From NCBI GenBank assembly GCA_030263555.1, contig SZPE01000009.1, forward strand, positions 16,524 through 80,523: a stretch of 64,000 nt of DNA, written 5' to 3'. The translations under genes were made by a program, and so were the position numbers. Of the stretch, positions 9,107-16,936 are shown one piece after another; the stretch's first letter is position 1, and every line of letters begins with the position of its first letter. Origin of the DNA: CFX2 sp014338005. Its GTDB lineage: Bacteria > Chloroflexota > Anaerolineae > Aggregatilineales > Phototrophicaceae. Below the pieces are notes generated by a model. It had not been told where the DNA came from. It did not search any database and saw only the letters and a list, made by a program, of their open reading frames with translations.

Positions 9107-9187
9107 GATTAACCTTATAACAGTGAGGTTCAGAAAACAGTGCGGAGGGAATTCTAACACCCCCCAGGCGCGCTTATCAATACCGCG

Positions 9188-10318
9188 TCAGCCCAGGATG
9201 CCGGTTACAAGCGCCAGCAGCACGCCGCCGGCCATCACACTGCCCAACTGGCCGGCAGTATTAGCGCCCATCGCGTGCATGAGAACCATGTTATCAAAAT
9301 CCTCGTCGAGCGCCATACGGGCGACTAAGCGACCGGCCATTGGGAAGGCGCTTATGCCGGCTGCACCCAACAGCGGATTAATCCGCCGCCCACTTAACAC
9401 ACACAGAAGCTTGCCGAAAATAAGGCCGGCGACTGTATCAAGGACGAAGGCGAACAACCCCAGCAGCAGGATGGCGACAGTCTGTGTGTTCAAAAAACTA
9501 CTGGCGCTCATGGTTGAGCCAATGGTTAACCCTAAAAAGAGCGTGGCAATGTTAATGATCTCGTTCTGAGCAGCCTTGCTCAATCTTTCAACAACGCCGC
9601 TCTCGCGCAGCAAATTACCGAGCATCAACATACTGATAAGCGGGGTAGCGTCCGGCACCAATATGCCGACGACCAGTGTCACGATGACCGGAAAGGCGAT
9701 CAGCACGCGCCGGGAAATCGGCGTCGGCGCGTAAACCATACGGATTCGCCGTTCATCACGGGTCGTCAGCAGCCGCATCAGCGGCGGTTGGATGATCGGG
9801 ATTAAACTCATATACGAGTAGGCGGCAACCGCAATGGGCGCCAGGAGGTTCGGCGCTAATTTGGTCGCCACAAAAATCGAAGTCGGGCCATCTATCGCGC
9901 CGATGACACCAATTGAGGCCGCTTCGTTCAGCGGAAACCCGATCAAGGTTGCCAGAATAAGCGTCGCAAAAATACCAAACTGACCTGCCGCACCAAGCAG
10001 CGCCATCCGGGGCTGCGACAATAATGGACTGAAATCAATCATCGCGCCCACGCCGATGAAAATGAGCAGAGGGAACAGCTCGTTGGCGATACCCGCGCTG
10101 TGCAAAACTGCAAACAATCCCTGTCCTTCGGTCATGCCGGTTAAAGGAATATTGGCGAGGATACAGCCAAAGCCGATTGGCAGCAGAAGCACCGGTTCGT
10201 ACTCTTTAGCGACAGCCAGATGGATGAGGATGCCGCCTACCAGGAGCATGACAATGTGGCCGATTGTCAGGCTTGTGATGCCCTTAGAAAGCTCAACGAT
10301 CAGTTCTTGAGTGTTCAT
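9188..10318 (-). CDS. Na+-translocating decarboxylase beta subunit (OadB/MmdB/GcdB family)
   Basis: The 376-aa polytopic membrane protein carries the family signatures GFGCILANIP near the N-terminus, GAIDGPTSIF and a C-terminal HAMGANTAGQLGSVMAGG. The beta subunit decarboxylates carboxybiotin and couples this to Na+ export. It is the last gene of the minus-strand operon. Its ATG overlaps the stop of the biotin-carrier gene by 4 nt (ATGA), so translation is probably coupled. The subunit family is shared by oxaloacetate, methylmalonyl-CoA and glutaconyl-CoA decarboxylases; the alpha subunit upstream points to an acyl-CoA substrate. Confidence 0.93.
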   Translation of the reverse strand: MNTQELIVELSKGITSLTIGHIVMLLVGGILIHLAVAKEYEPVLLLPIGFGCILANIPLTGMTEGQGLFAVLHSAGIANELFPLLIFIGVGAMIDFSPLLSQPRMALLGAAGQFGIFATLILATLIGFPLNEAASIGVIGAIDGPTSIFVATKLAPNLLAPIAVAAYSYMSLIPIIQPPLMRLLTTRDERRIRMVYAPTPISRRVLIAFPVIVTLVVGILVPDATPLISMLMLGNLLRESGVVERLSKAAQNEIINIATLFLGLTIGSTMSASSFLNTQTVAILLLGLFAFVLDTVAGLIFGKLLCVLSGRRINPLLGAAGISAFPMAGRLVARMALDEDFDNMVLMHAMGANTAGQLGSVMAGGVLLALVTGILG

Positions 10319-10749
10319 GCCTCGGCATAATCCATAAGGACATCGTGATGTTTAACCTGCTGACCAATCGAAACGTAAATCGAGCCAATGCGCCCGGCTT
10401 TGGTCGCCCGAACGGCGTTTTTCATCTTCATCGCCTCCAGGACGCATAGTTCCTGGCCGAAAGCGACTTCAGCATCTGGCTGGACGGCAATGGAGACAAT
10501 GACGCCCGGAATAGGGGCCAGAATTTTATTGGTCGCGCCGTTGCTGGCAACCACCATGCGCGAGGGTGCAGCCGCGTTAGATGGCTTTTTTGATGGAGCG
10601 GGTGGCGTCGGTGGTGGGGTAGGGCGAGGTTCATCTTCAGGCCAGACTTCAATCGGCTCACCATCTACGAGAGCAACGATCGGTCTATCTTGCAGGTTGG
10701 CGATCTCAACCGTGAAAACCCGATCAGCAATTTTTACCCGGTATATCAT
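10315..10749 (-). CDS. Biotin carboxyl carrier subunit of the decarboxylase
   Basis: The protein is about 144 aa from the ATG at 10749 (MIYRVKIADR), which has AGAGG at a proper distance; the open frame reaches 10797. A Pro-rich flexible linker (TPPPTPPAPSKKP) precedes a C-terminal biotinyl domain with biotin-accepting Lys in LEAMKMKN. It shuttles CO2 from the carboxyltransferase to the membrane beta subunit. It overlaps the gamma-like gene upstream and oadB downstream by 4 nt each, which is tight coupling. Confidence 0.93.
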   Translation of the reverse strand: MIYRVKIADRVFTVEIANLQDRPIVALVDGEPIEVWPEDEPRPTPPPTPPAPSKKPSNAAAPSRMVVASNGATNKILAPIPGVIVSIAVQPDAEVAFGQELCVLEAMKMKNAVRATKAGRIGSIYVSIGQQVKHHDVLMDYAEA

Positions 10750-11051
10750 CGTGGACCTCTTTGACGGAGCTGGTTTGAGCGCGTTACGGCCTGCCACGCG
10801 CTGACGAAAGCAGTTGGGGGCAGGGGGAAGAGATGCGCTTCCTGCTGCGACTGTTTCGATAATGCAAAGGATACGGCAGCAGCAGCGGCACGCTGCTTCA
10901 TTTCAGCCTCTGAGGATAGTTCCCGTGCTGCGGGCGGGTTCATCAAACGCACCATTATCACCATAACGCCCCACAGCAGCATAATCGCCCCAAAAACAAG
11001 GCTCATGCCAATCAATGTGATTTGCAGTGCATAAGTGAGGTCAGGATTCAT
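10746..11051 (-). CDS. Decarboxylase gamma-type small membrane subunit (OadG-like)
   Basis: The protein is 101 aa. A single N-terminal transmembrane segment (residues ~8-32, LQITLIGMSLVFGAIMLLW) is followed by VIMVRLMNP and a charged, Ala-rich cytosolic tail, the layout of OadG/MmdD subunits that assemble the alpha and beta parts. It sits between the carboxyltransferase and biotin-carrier genes. Assignment rests on topology and position more than on strict sequence motifs. Confidence 0.8.
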   Translation of the reverse strand: MNPDLTYALQITLIGMSLVFGAIMLLWGVMVIMVRLMNPPAARELSSEAEMKQRAAAAAVSFALSKQSQQEAHLFPLPPTAFVSAWQAVTRSNQLRQRGPR

Positions 11052-11147
11052 CTGCCAAATCCGGGTTTACATGCTGGTGTTTCATACTGGTATGTTGCCA
11101 TGTTTGCGCGGCGGGGCAGGGGCATATTTATCTCTCAGCGCGGCCAG

Positions 11148-12632
11148 CTAAGCGATGAGTTTTACCCGCGTTTCTCTGGGTTCGATGATATCATCAATGT
11201 ACCCCGCACCCGCCGCATAATAGGGATTACTAAACTGCCGCCGGTATTCCTGGATTAAACGCTCGCGTTCGGCTGCCGGGTCGGCGGCAGCGGCGATCTG
11301 GTTTTTATAAACAATGTTGACAGCGCCCTCAGCCCCCATTACGGCGATTTCCGCGCTCGGCCAGGCATAATTGACATCTGTTCCCAGATATTTGCTGCTC
11401 ATCACCACATAAGCGCCGCCGTAAGCCTTGCGCGTGATGACACTGATTTTAGGAACGGTTGCCTCTGAATAAGCGTACAGCACCTTCGCGCCATGCCGGA
11501 TAATACCGCCGTGTTCCTGGTCAATGCCGGGCAGAAAACCGGGTGAATCAACAAAAGTGATGATCGGAACATTAAAACAGTCGCACATACGCACGAAGCG
11601 CGTGATTTTGTCAGAAGCGTTGATGTCAATCACGCCGGCCATAATATTTGGCTCCTGTGCAACAATCCCTACGCTGTGGCCGCCGATGCGCGCCAGCCCG
11701 ACGATTGCGTTCTGCGCCCAACCAGGCTGAATTTCTATAAAGGACTCCTGATCTACAATACGCTGGATGACCTCGTGCATCTGGTAGGGCGTTGACGGGT
11801 CAAGAGGGATAATTGAGTTAAGCTCCTCATCCATCCGCAGCGGGTCATCCACTGGATTAATGTACGGTGGGTTTTCCATATTATTAGAAGGAAGAAAACC
11901 AAGCAGTTTTCGGCACAAGAACAGCGCATCCGGTTCCGACTTTGACACCAGATGCGCCGTGCCGCTGATACTTTGATGCACGTCCGTGCCGCCTAACGTT
12001 TCAGGATCAACAATTTCACCTGTGACCGTTTTGATGACTTCTGGCCCGGTCAGGAACATATACGAGTTTTTCTCGACCATAATGATAAGGTCGGTCAGGG
12101 CAGGGGAATAAGCCGCGCCGCCGGCACAAGGGCCAAGCAGAACGCTGATCTGCGGTATAACGCCGGAATACTGAACATTACGACGAAAAATCTCGGCATA
12201 AGCGCCCAGGCTTTTGACGCCTTCCTGGATACGCGCGCCACCGGAATCCAGCAGGCCGATGATTGGTGTTCCGTTCCGCAGCGCCAGGTCCATCACACGG
12301 CAGATTTTATGGCCGTGCATTTCGCCCAACGTGCCGCCGTAAACAGTGAAATCCTGTGCGTAGACGTATACCGTGCGGCCATCAATCTGCCCATAGCCGG
12401 TTATTACGCCATCTCCCGGATAACGGTCGGTGCCGCTTTGCTCGTCGAGCTGATGGGTGATAAAAGGCTCCAACTCGTTAAATGTGCCCGGGTCGAGCAG
12501 CAGATCCAGTCTTTCGCGGGCGGTCAATTTGCCTTTGCTGTGCTGTCTTTTAATGCGGTCAGCGCCGCCGCCTTGCCGTACTTTTTCTCGTATCGCGCGC
12601 AGTTCGGTGATACGCCGATCTTCTTGTGTCAT
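11148..12632 (-). CDS. mmdA: Acyl-CoA carboxyltransferase subunit (methylmalonyl-CoA decarboxylase alpha / PCC beta type)
   Basis: The protein is 494 aa. Crotonase-fold carboxyltransferase features run throughout: GKLTARERLDLLLDPGTF near the N-terminus, GLLDSGGARIQEGV and GPCAGGAAYSPAL in the N-half, and FVDSPGFLPG with KAYGGAYVVM in the C-half. It transfers the carboxyl group between an acyl-CoA (methylmalonyl-CoA most likely) and biotin. With the gamma, biotin-carrier and beta subunits immediately downstream it forms a complete Na+-pumping decarboxylase operon. A propionyl-CoA carboxylase role is the alternative, but no biotin carboxylase gene is present here and oadB is. Confidence 0.92.
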   Translation of the reverse strand: MTQEDRRITELRAIREKVRQGGGADRIKRQHSKGKLTARERLDLLLDPGTFNELEPFITHQLDEQSGTDRYPGDGVITGYGQIDGRTVYVYAQDFTVYGGTLGEMHGHKICRVMDLALRNGTPIIGLLDSGGARIQEGVKSLGAYAEIFRRNVQYSGVIPQISVLLGPCAGGAAYSPALTDLIIMVEKNSYMFLTGPEVIKTVTGEIVDPETLGGTDVHQSISGTAHLVSKSEPDALFLCRKLLGFLPSNNMENPPYINPVDDPLRMDEELNSIIPLDPSTPYQMHEVIQRIVDQESFIEIQPGWAQNAIVGLARIGGHSVGIVAQEPNIMAGVIDINASDKITRFVRMCDCFNVPIITFVDSPGFLPGIDQEHGGIIRHGAKVLYAYSEATVPKISVITRKAYGGAYVVMSSKYLGTDVNYAWPSAEIAVMGAEGAVNIVYKNQIAAAADPAAERERLIQEYRRQFSNPYYAAGAGYIDDIIEPRETRVKLIA

Positions 12633-12678
12633 GAACGCCTCGTGTCAACCTGGGGTGAGCCAGGATGAGGTTAGATTG

Positions 12679-12710
12679 TCCTTAACGCTTGCAGTATAAA
12701 ATCCTTAACG
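12679..12710 (-). promoter_or_regulatory. Promoter region of the decarboxylase operon with a direct repeat
   Basis: Two exact copies of TCCTTAACG (12679-12687 and 12702-12710, start-to-start 23 bp) flank a minus-strand -10-like TATACT (12693-12698). The -35 region is weak, which would suit an activator-dependent promoter. Confidence 0.4.
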
Positions 12711-12791
12711 ATTTAGCAGTATTGAGCTTTGTCATGTTATCGCTTGTCGAATGGCACTACCGGGAATTCCGCGTCTAAGGTTTCATCCTAA

Positions 12792-12929
12792 AATTACTCA
12801 CGATAACGGACCTTATCGCAAAGTAATTGGTTTATCCTCGCTGCGGCGAGTATTTTAGCTGCGCCGCTTCGCGGAACAGGGGGACTCTGGACTACATGGT
12901 GTTTTTGTAGTCAAATTGGATAGATCATC
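12792..12929. promoter_or_regulatory. Structured leader ahead of the YhhQ-type transporter
   Basis: This stretch holds a 37-bp imperfect palindrome (AATTAC..CGATAA / TTATCG..GTAATT, 12792-12828). It is followed by hairpins that compete for the same bases: CTCGC/GCGAG (12837-12850), GCGGCG/CGCCGC (12843-12867) and CCGC/GCGG (12864-12874). A 7-bp hairpin GACTACA/TGTAGTC (12890-12912) lies just before the start codon. It does not match the preQ1-I consensus I know. The rest of the 297-bp gap (12633-12929) shows only the promoter repeat described separately. Confidence 0.35.
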
Positions 12930-13661
12930 ATGATGGAGAATAAAAACAAAATGCCGACTAAACAGTATCGTTTCTACGATCTCATCATGGCACTATTCGT
13001 CACCGTACTGCTGCTTAGCAACCTCCTTAGCAGCGCAAAGATTATTGACCTGGGCATAGACATTGGCCCCGTCAGATTAATCTTTGATGCCGGCACGCTG
13101 GTTTTCCCCATCTCATATATCTTCGGGGACATCCTCACCGAAGTATATGGTTACGCACGCTCCCGGCGTGTGATCTGGGCGGGATTCTTTGCGACAGCGT
13201 TGATGGGGGTTTTTGTATGGCTGGCAGGTATATTACCGGGTGAACGCGATTGGCAGCAGTACGCAGGTCAGGCCGCCTACGATGCTATCCTGGGCGGCAT
13301 CAGCGGGTTAATCGTCGCCAGTTTGCTCGCGTACTGGGTAGGTGAATTCAGCAACAGCTATGTGATGGCTAGGATGAAAGTGGCTACACGAGGGCGTTTG
13401 ATCTGGTCACGCACCATCACCAGCACCCTTGTCGGCCAAGCAGTAGACACAACAACTTTCTTTTCAACAGCCGTACTGTTAGGCGTTTTTCCCGTCAGCG
13501 CTATGCTGTCGCTGATAATCACCAATTACATTCTGAAAGTCGGCATCGAGATATTATTTACTCCTGCTACGATAAGGATAATAAATGCACTAAAAGCCGC
13601 CGAAGATGAGGATTATTACGATGATTACACACGTTTTAATCCCTTTCACCTGGAAATCTGA
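12930..13661 (+). CDS. Queuosine-precursor transporter, YhhQ/VUT family
   Basis: The protein is about 243 aa with six or so hydrophobic segments. Family signatures are LLLSNLLSSAKII, FDAGTLVFPISYIFGDILTEVYGY and, later, VGQAVDTTTFFSTA. The family imports preQ0/preQ1 for queuosine modification of tRNA. The start is uncertain: ATG codons at 12930, 12933 and 12951 are in frame, and GGAG lies between them. It is followed by the ATPase-helicase module on the same strand after 72 nt. Confidence 0.9.
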   Translation: MMENKNKMPTKQYRFYDLIMALFVTVLLLSNLLSSAKIIDLGIDIGPVRLIFDAGTLVFPISYIFGDILTEVYGYARSRRVIWAGFFATALMGVFVWLAGILPGERDWQQYAGQAAYDAILGGISGLIVASLLAYWVGEFSNSYVMARMKVATRGRLIWSRTITSTLVGQAVDTTTFFSTAVLLGVFPVSAMLSLIITNYILKVGIEILFTPATIRIINALKAAEDEDYYDDYTRFNPFHLEI

Positions 13662-13733
13662 CAGCGTTTGCCGCAGGACGAAATTCCGTACTACAATCCA
13701 AGCTAGAAATTGCCTACGCCAGGAGACGCCAAG

Positions 13734-14882
13734 ATGAAAAACTCCCGCACTCGTAGTCAGCCGATCACCTTCCGGCAAGATGAAGTTGGCTACGTTATGG
13801 AACGCTGGCGCGCGTCGGACTCGTGTTCGCTGGTCGGCGTAGGGAGCGTCGGGAAGTCCAATCTTTTACAACATCTGGCCGACCCTGAAGTGCAGGCCTA
13901 TTATATGAAAGAGGTTGCCCAGGGCAAGCCGTTTAAAGCGATCATTATTGACCCCAGCCTTTTGGGACCCCTACCCTCCGACAGCCCCGATGCCGAACAA
14001 ATACGCTGCTGGGCCGGGTACGAGCTGATGATGCACCGGCTTTTCCTGGCGTTTTATCCCTTTGACATTTTGGGGGAAAACGATGGGCGGATGTTCTACG
14101 AAACCTACCAGACGCTTCAGGACGGCACGAATCCGCTGTATGCCTACATGGGGCTGCGCTACTTTGAGCTTGGCCTGGAACTTTTTATGAAGCGCGGCGT
14201 CCAGATCGTGTTTATGTTCGACGAATTTGAGGAGATGCTGCGCGAGCTGCCCGTAAAATTTTTCCTCACCTTACGCGGCATACGGGACAGCAACAAAAAC
14301 CAGCTTTCTTACCTCACGTTCACGCGGGCATCAATCCCTGATGTTTCTCAAAGCCTGGGCATTCATCCACTTGATATTGAGCCGTTTGCAGAACTTTTTA
14401 ACGACAGCGTATATTACGTTGGGCCTTACAATGAAGCAGATGCGCGTAGAATGCTGGAAGGTCTGGCTCGCCGCAATGAGCGCAGCTACGATGATTACAC
14501 CTTAAATTTTCTTTTGTGGGCTACCGGGCGTTACGCTGGTTTACTCCGGGCGGGTTTCCGCGCGCTCGACACTTTGGAGCAGCTTGACCCTGATACTATT
14601 ATGACCAAAGCCGATCATATCGTCCGCCAGCTGGCGTTTCGTAGAGCAGTTCGGGTAGAATGCAAGACCATCTGGGCCAGCTTAACGCCCCTGGAACAGG
14701 CGATACTCAGAGAGTTCGCTCGTCCCGAACCCAATATTGACATCAACGATTTATCAACCAAACAGACTTTTGCGGCGCTTTCTCAAAAGCGGCTCTTGCG
14801 TATTCAAGGCAATCGTGTCCTCATTGAGCCGCCGGTATTCAGCGCATTCATCAGCACCAACCCTGATCTGGATCTGCCCTGA
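13734..14882 (+). CDS. AAA/STAND-like ATPase of a helicase-linked module
   Basis: The protein is 382 aa from the ATG at 13734, with AGGAG 8 nt upstream; a TTG at 13710 is in frame but unsupported. Walker A is GVGSVGKS (35-42), and a Walker B-like strand VQIVFMFDEFEEML lies at ~156-169. The sensor region LSYLTFTRAS follows, then a helical lid and a C-terminal winged-helix-like part (ILREFARPE.. KRLLRIQGNRVLI). This is the architecture of archaeal-type ATPases that bind DNA or act as loaders. It ends 2 nt before the degenerate SF1 gene and forms one unit with it and the UvrD-like helicase. No named system was recognised. Confidence 0.8.
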   Translation: MKNSRTRSQPITFRQDEVGYVMERWRASDSCSLVGVGSVGKSNLLQHLADPEVQAYYMKEVAQGKPFKAIIIDPSLLGPLPSDSPDAEQIRCWAGYELMMHRLFLAFYPFDILGENDGRMFYETYQTLQDGTNPLYAYMGLRYFELGLELFMKRGVQIVFMFDEFEEMLRELPVKFFLTLRGIRDSNKNQLSYLTFTRASIPDVSQSLGIHPLDIEPFAELFNDSVYYVGPYNEADARRMLEGLARRNERSYDDYTLNFLLWATGRYAGLLRAGFRALDTLEQLDPDTIMTKADHIVRQLAFRRAVRVECKTIWASLTPLEQAILREFARPEPNIDINDLSTKQTFAALSQKRLLRIQGNRVLIEPPVFSAFISTNPDLDLP

Positions 14883-14884
14883 TC

Positions 14885-16936
14885 GTGCCTACCCTACCCG
14901 CTTTCCAACGCTCTCTTTTTCTGGAAGGCCCTGCCGGAAGCGGTAAAACCCGCGCCGCCGTCCAGTATTTAAATCGCGCGATTCAAAAACAGGGCATTGC
15001 TCCCGAACAGATGCTCGTTTTAGTGCCGCCCTCTCAGCTCAATATTCCCTATCAACAGGACATCAACATCCCACCCGGACGCAAAAACCCGCTGATTGCG
15101 ACTTTAAGCAGTTTCGCTCGTCGGTCTATCCGACACTTCTGGCCGCTGCTTAAACGGGTACTGCCAATTGACGCGGCGGTACAGGAGCCGGTATTTTTAA
15201 CATCTGATCTGGCAGGATACTATATCACGCGGTTCGCCCGACCCTATCTGGAAACCGGTGTTTTTGACGGCGTTCATTTACCCACCTATCGCATCGCCTT
15301 GCAGATTCTGGACAGCATCAACAACGCAGCACTGGCAGGCTTGGCGCTGGATGAAGCAGAAAACCGCCTGATTCACGCCTGGGGAGAACGGCGGGACATT
15401 TATCATACCGTCATTAGAATCGCCCGCAGCTATCAGGATTTTTGCCTGAAGCGCGGCCTGCTCGATTATGCTTTACAGATTCGGCTGCTTGTAGAAAACC
15501 TGCTTGATATAAACGAATTTCAGGAACATTTTGAGCAGTCATACAATCATCTCGCTGCCGACAATGTAGAGGAGATGGGCGCGCTGGCGCATGATTTTAT
15601 ATTCTGGTGCATGGAGTACGTTCACAAAACGATCATCATTTACGATACTGACGGCGGCTTCAGAACATTTTTAGGGGCAGACCCGGCTCACGCTTATTTG
15701 CTTGCGGATGTTTGTTCAGATCGTGCCATCTGGGAAAAACCGACCAGCGTTTCCGCCGGTATGCTTAGCATCGTGGAAATCGCTGATGTTCTGTTACAAG
15801 ACTCCCCTGCTGATACACTGCCCGTTGTTAGCGGTCGCTCGCCAGCCCTTCATTTTATTTCGACAACGTTTTATCCGCAGATGATTGATCGCTGCGCTGC
15901 GGAAATTGCGAAGCTGGTTCATCAAAAGAAAGTCCCGCCAAAGCGCATAGCTGTCATCGCGCCTTATCTAAGCGATTCGCTGCTTTTTGCCCTGCAATCG
16001 CGTTCCGATTCTGCCGGTATCCCCGCCAAAAGCTGCCGCCCTTCTCGCCCGCTTATCCTGGAACCGATTGTTCAGGCAGTGGTGATATTTCTGAGGTTGT
16101 ACACTGCTGAGGAAACTGAGGCGCGGCCTCAGCCAGAGGAAGTGTCTTTCGCTCTACGCACGACTATCGAAGGGTTAGACCCAGTAAGGGCGGCGCTGTT
16201 AACGCAAATTGCATACCGAAACGACGAGCTTGCCGGGCTTGAAAAGCTCACCGAGACTGTGCAAACCAGGCTGACCGAGCCGATTTGCCAGCGTTACGAA
16301 CAGATGTTCTCCTGGCTTACGGCGCACCGGACGGAAATCGCGTCGCTGCCGCCGGATGGTTTCATCAGCCGTTTTGCTGAAGAAGTAATTTCACAGCCGG
16401 GTTTTATCGGCTATTTGGATGTTTCCGTTCACTCCCCCTTGAACAGTTTTATAACGGCAGCCCAGAGTTTTACCGAAGCGGTTTATAATGGCGAAGATAA
16501 TAACTGGGCTGGGATTATGCGCGGTTTCGTCCGGCTAACATTGGATGGTTTAATATCGCCCGATGTTGATCCTGAACCTGTTGAGGCTGTTTTCATCGGC
16601 CCGGCACATACGTATTTAACCCGCGATCTGCGCGTGGATTATCAATTCTGGCTGGATGTTGGGGACGACGGCTGGATCGAAAGGATTGAACAGCCGCTAA
16701 CACACCCTTACGTTCTGCGGCGGGGTTTTCCCGGTGGAGATATGTGGACGGACGATTTAGAAACAGCCGCGCAGAAAAGCCGCTTTCGCAGCCTGATACT
16801 GGGACTGCTGCGAAGATGCCACAAAGGAATTTTTGCCGCAGCCTGTGACATCAGCGCCGGCGGGTACGAGCAGCGCGGGCGGCTGGCTTTTATCCTTCAG
16901 CAGATGTTTGACCAGACACGCTCTTCAACACCATGA
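14885..16936 (+). CDS. Degenerate SF1 helicase-like protein (AddB/RecC-like architecture)
   Basis: The protein is 683 aa, starting with GTG at 14885. It has a good Walker A (EGPAGSGKT, residues 14-22) and a motif Ia-like LVLVPPSQLN. The normal DExQ box is replaced by an ADNVEEM-type segment (~residue 225). IIIYDTDGGFRTFLGADP resembles motif III, and the C-terminal region lacks the arginine-finger motif VI. No PD-(D/E)XK nuclease motif or iron-sulfur cysteine pattern is visible. The pattern suggests an AddB/RecC-like partner subunit with limited helicase activity. Its stop overlaps the next start by 4 nt (ATGA). Confidence 0.65.
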   Translation: MPTLPAFQRSLFLEGPAGSGKTRAAVQYLNRAIQKQGIAPEQMLVLVPPSQLNIPYQQDINIPPGRKNPLIATLSSFARRSIRHFWPLLKRVLPIDAAVQEPVFLTSDLAGYYITRFARPYLETGVFDGVHLPTYRIALQILDSINNAALAGLALDEAENRLIHAWGERRDIYHTVIRIARSYQDFCLKRGLLDYALQIRLLVENLLDINEFQEHFEQSYNHLAADNVEEMGALAHDFIFWCMEYVHKTIIIYDTDGGFRTFLGADPAHAYLLADVCSDRAIWEKPTSVSAGMLSIVEIADVLLQDSPADTLPVVSGRSPALHFISTTFYPQMIDRCAAEIAKLVHQKKVPPKRIAVIAPYLSDSLLFALQSRSDSAGIPAKSCRPSRPLILEPIVQAVVIFLRLYTAEETEARPQPEEVSFALRTTIEGLDPVRAALLTQIAYRNDELAGLEKLTETVQTRLTEPICQRYEQMFSWLTAHRTEIASLPPDGFISRFAEEVISQPGFIGYLDVSVHSPLNSFITAAQSFTEAVYNGEDNNWAGIMRGFVRLTLDGLISPDVDPEPVEAVFIGPAHTYLTRDLRVDYQFWLDVGDDGWIERIEQPLTHPYVLRRGFPGGDMWTDDLETAAQKSRFRSLILGLLRRCHKGIFAAACDISAGGYEQRGRLAFILQQMFDQTRSSTP

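Noticed and set aside
12880..12929. preQ1 riboswitch ahead of the YhhQ transporter
   Set aside because: The hairpin and tail do not show the preQ1-I consensus (no CC-rich loop with the A-rich tail pairing), so only an unnamed structured leader is reported.
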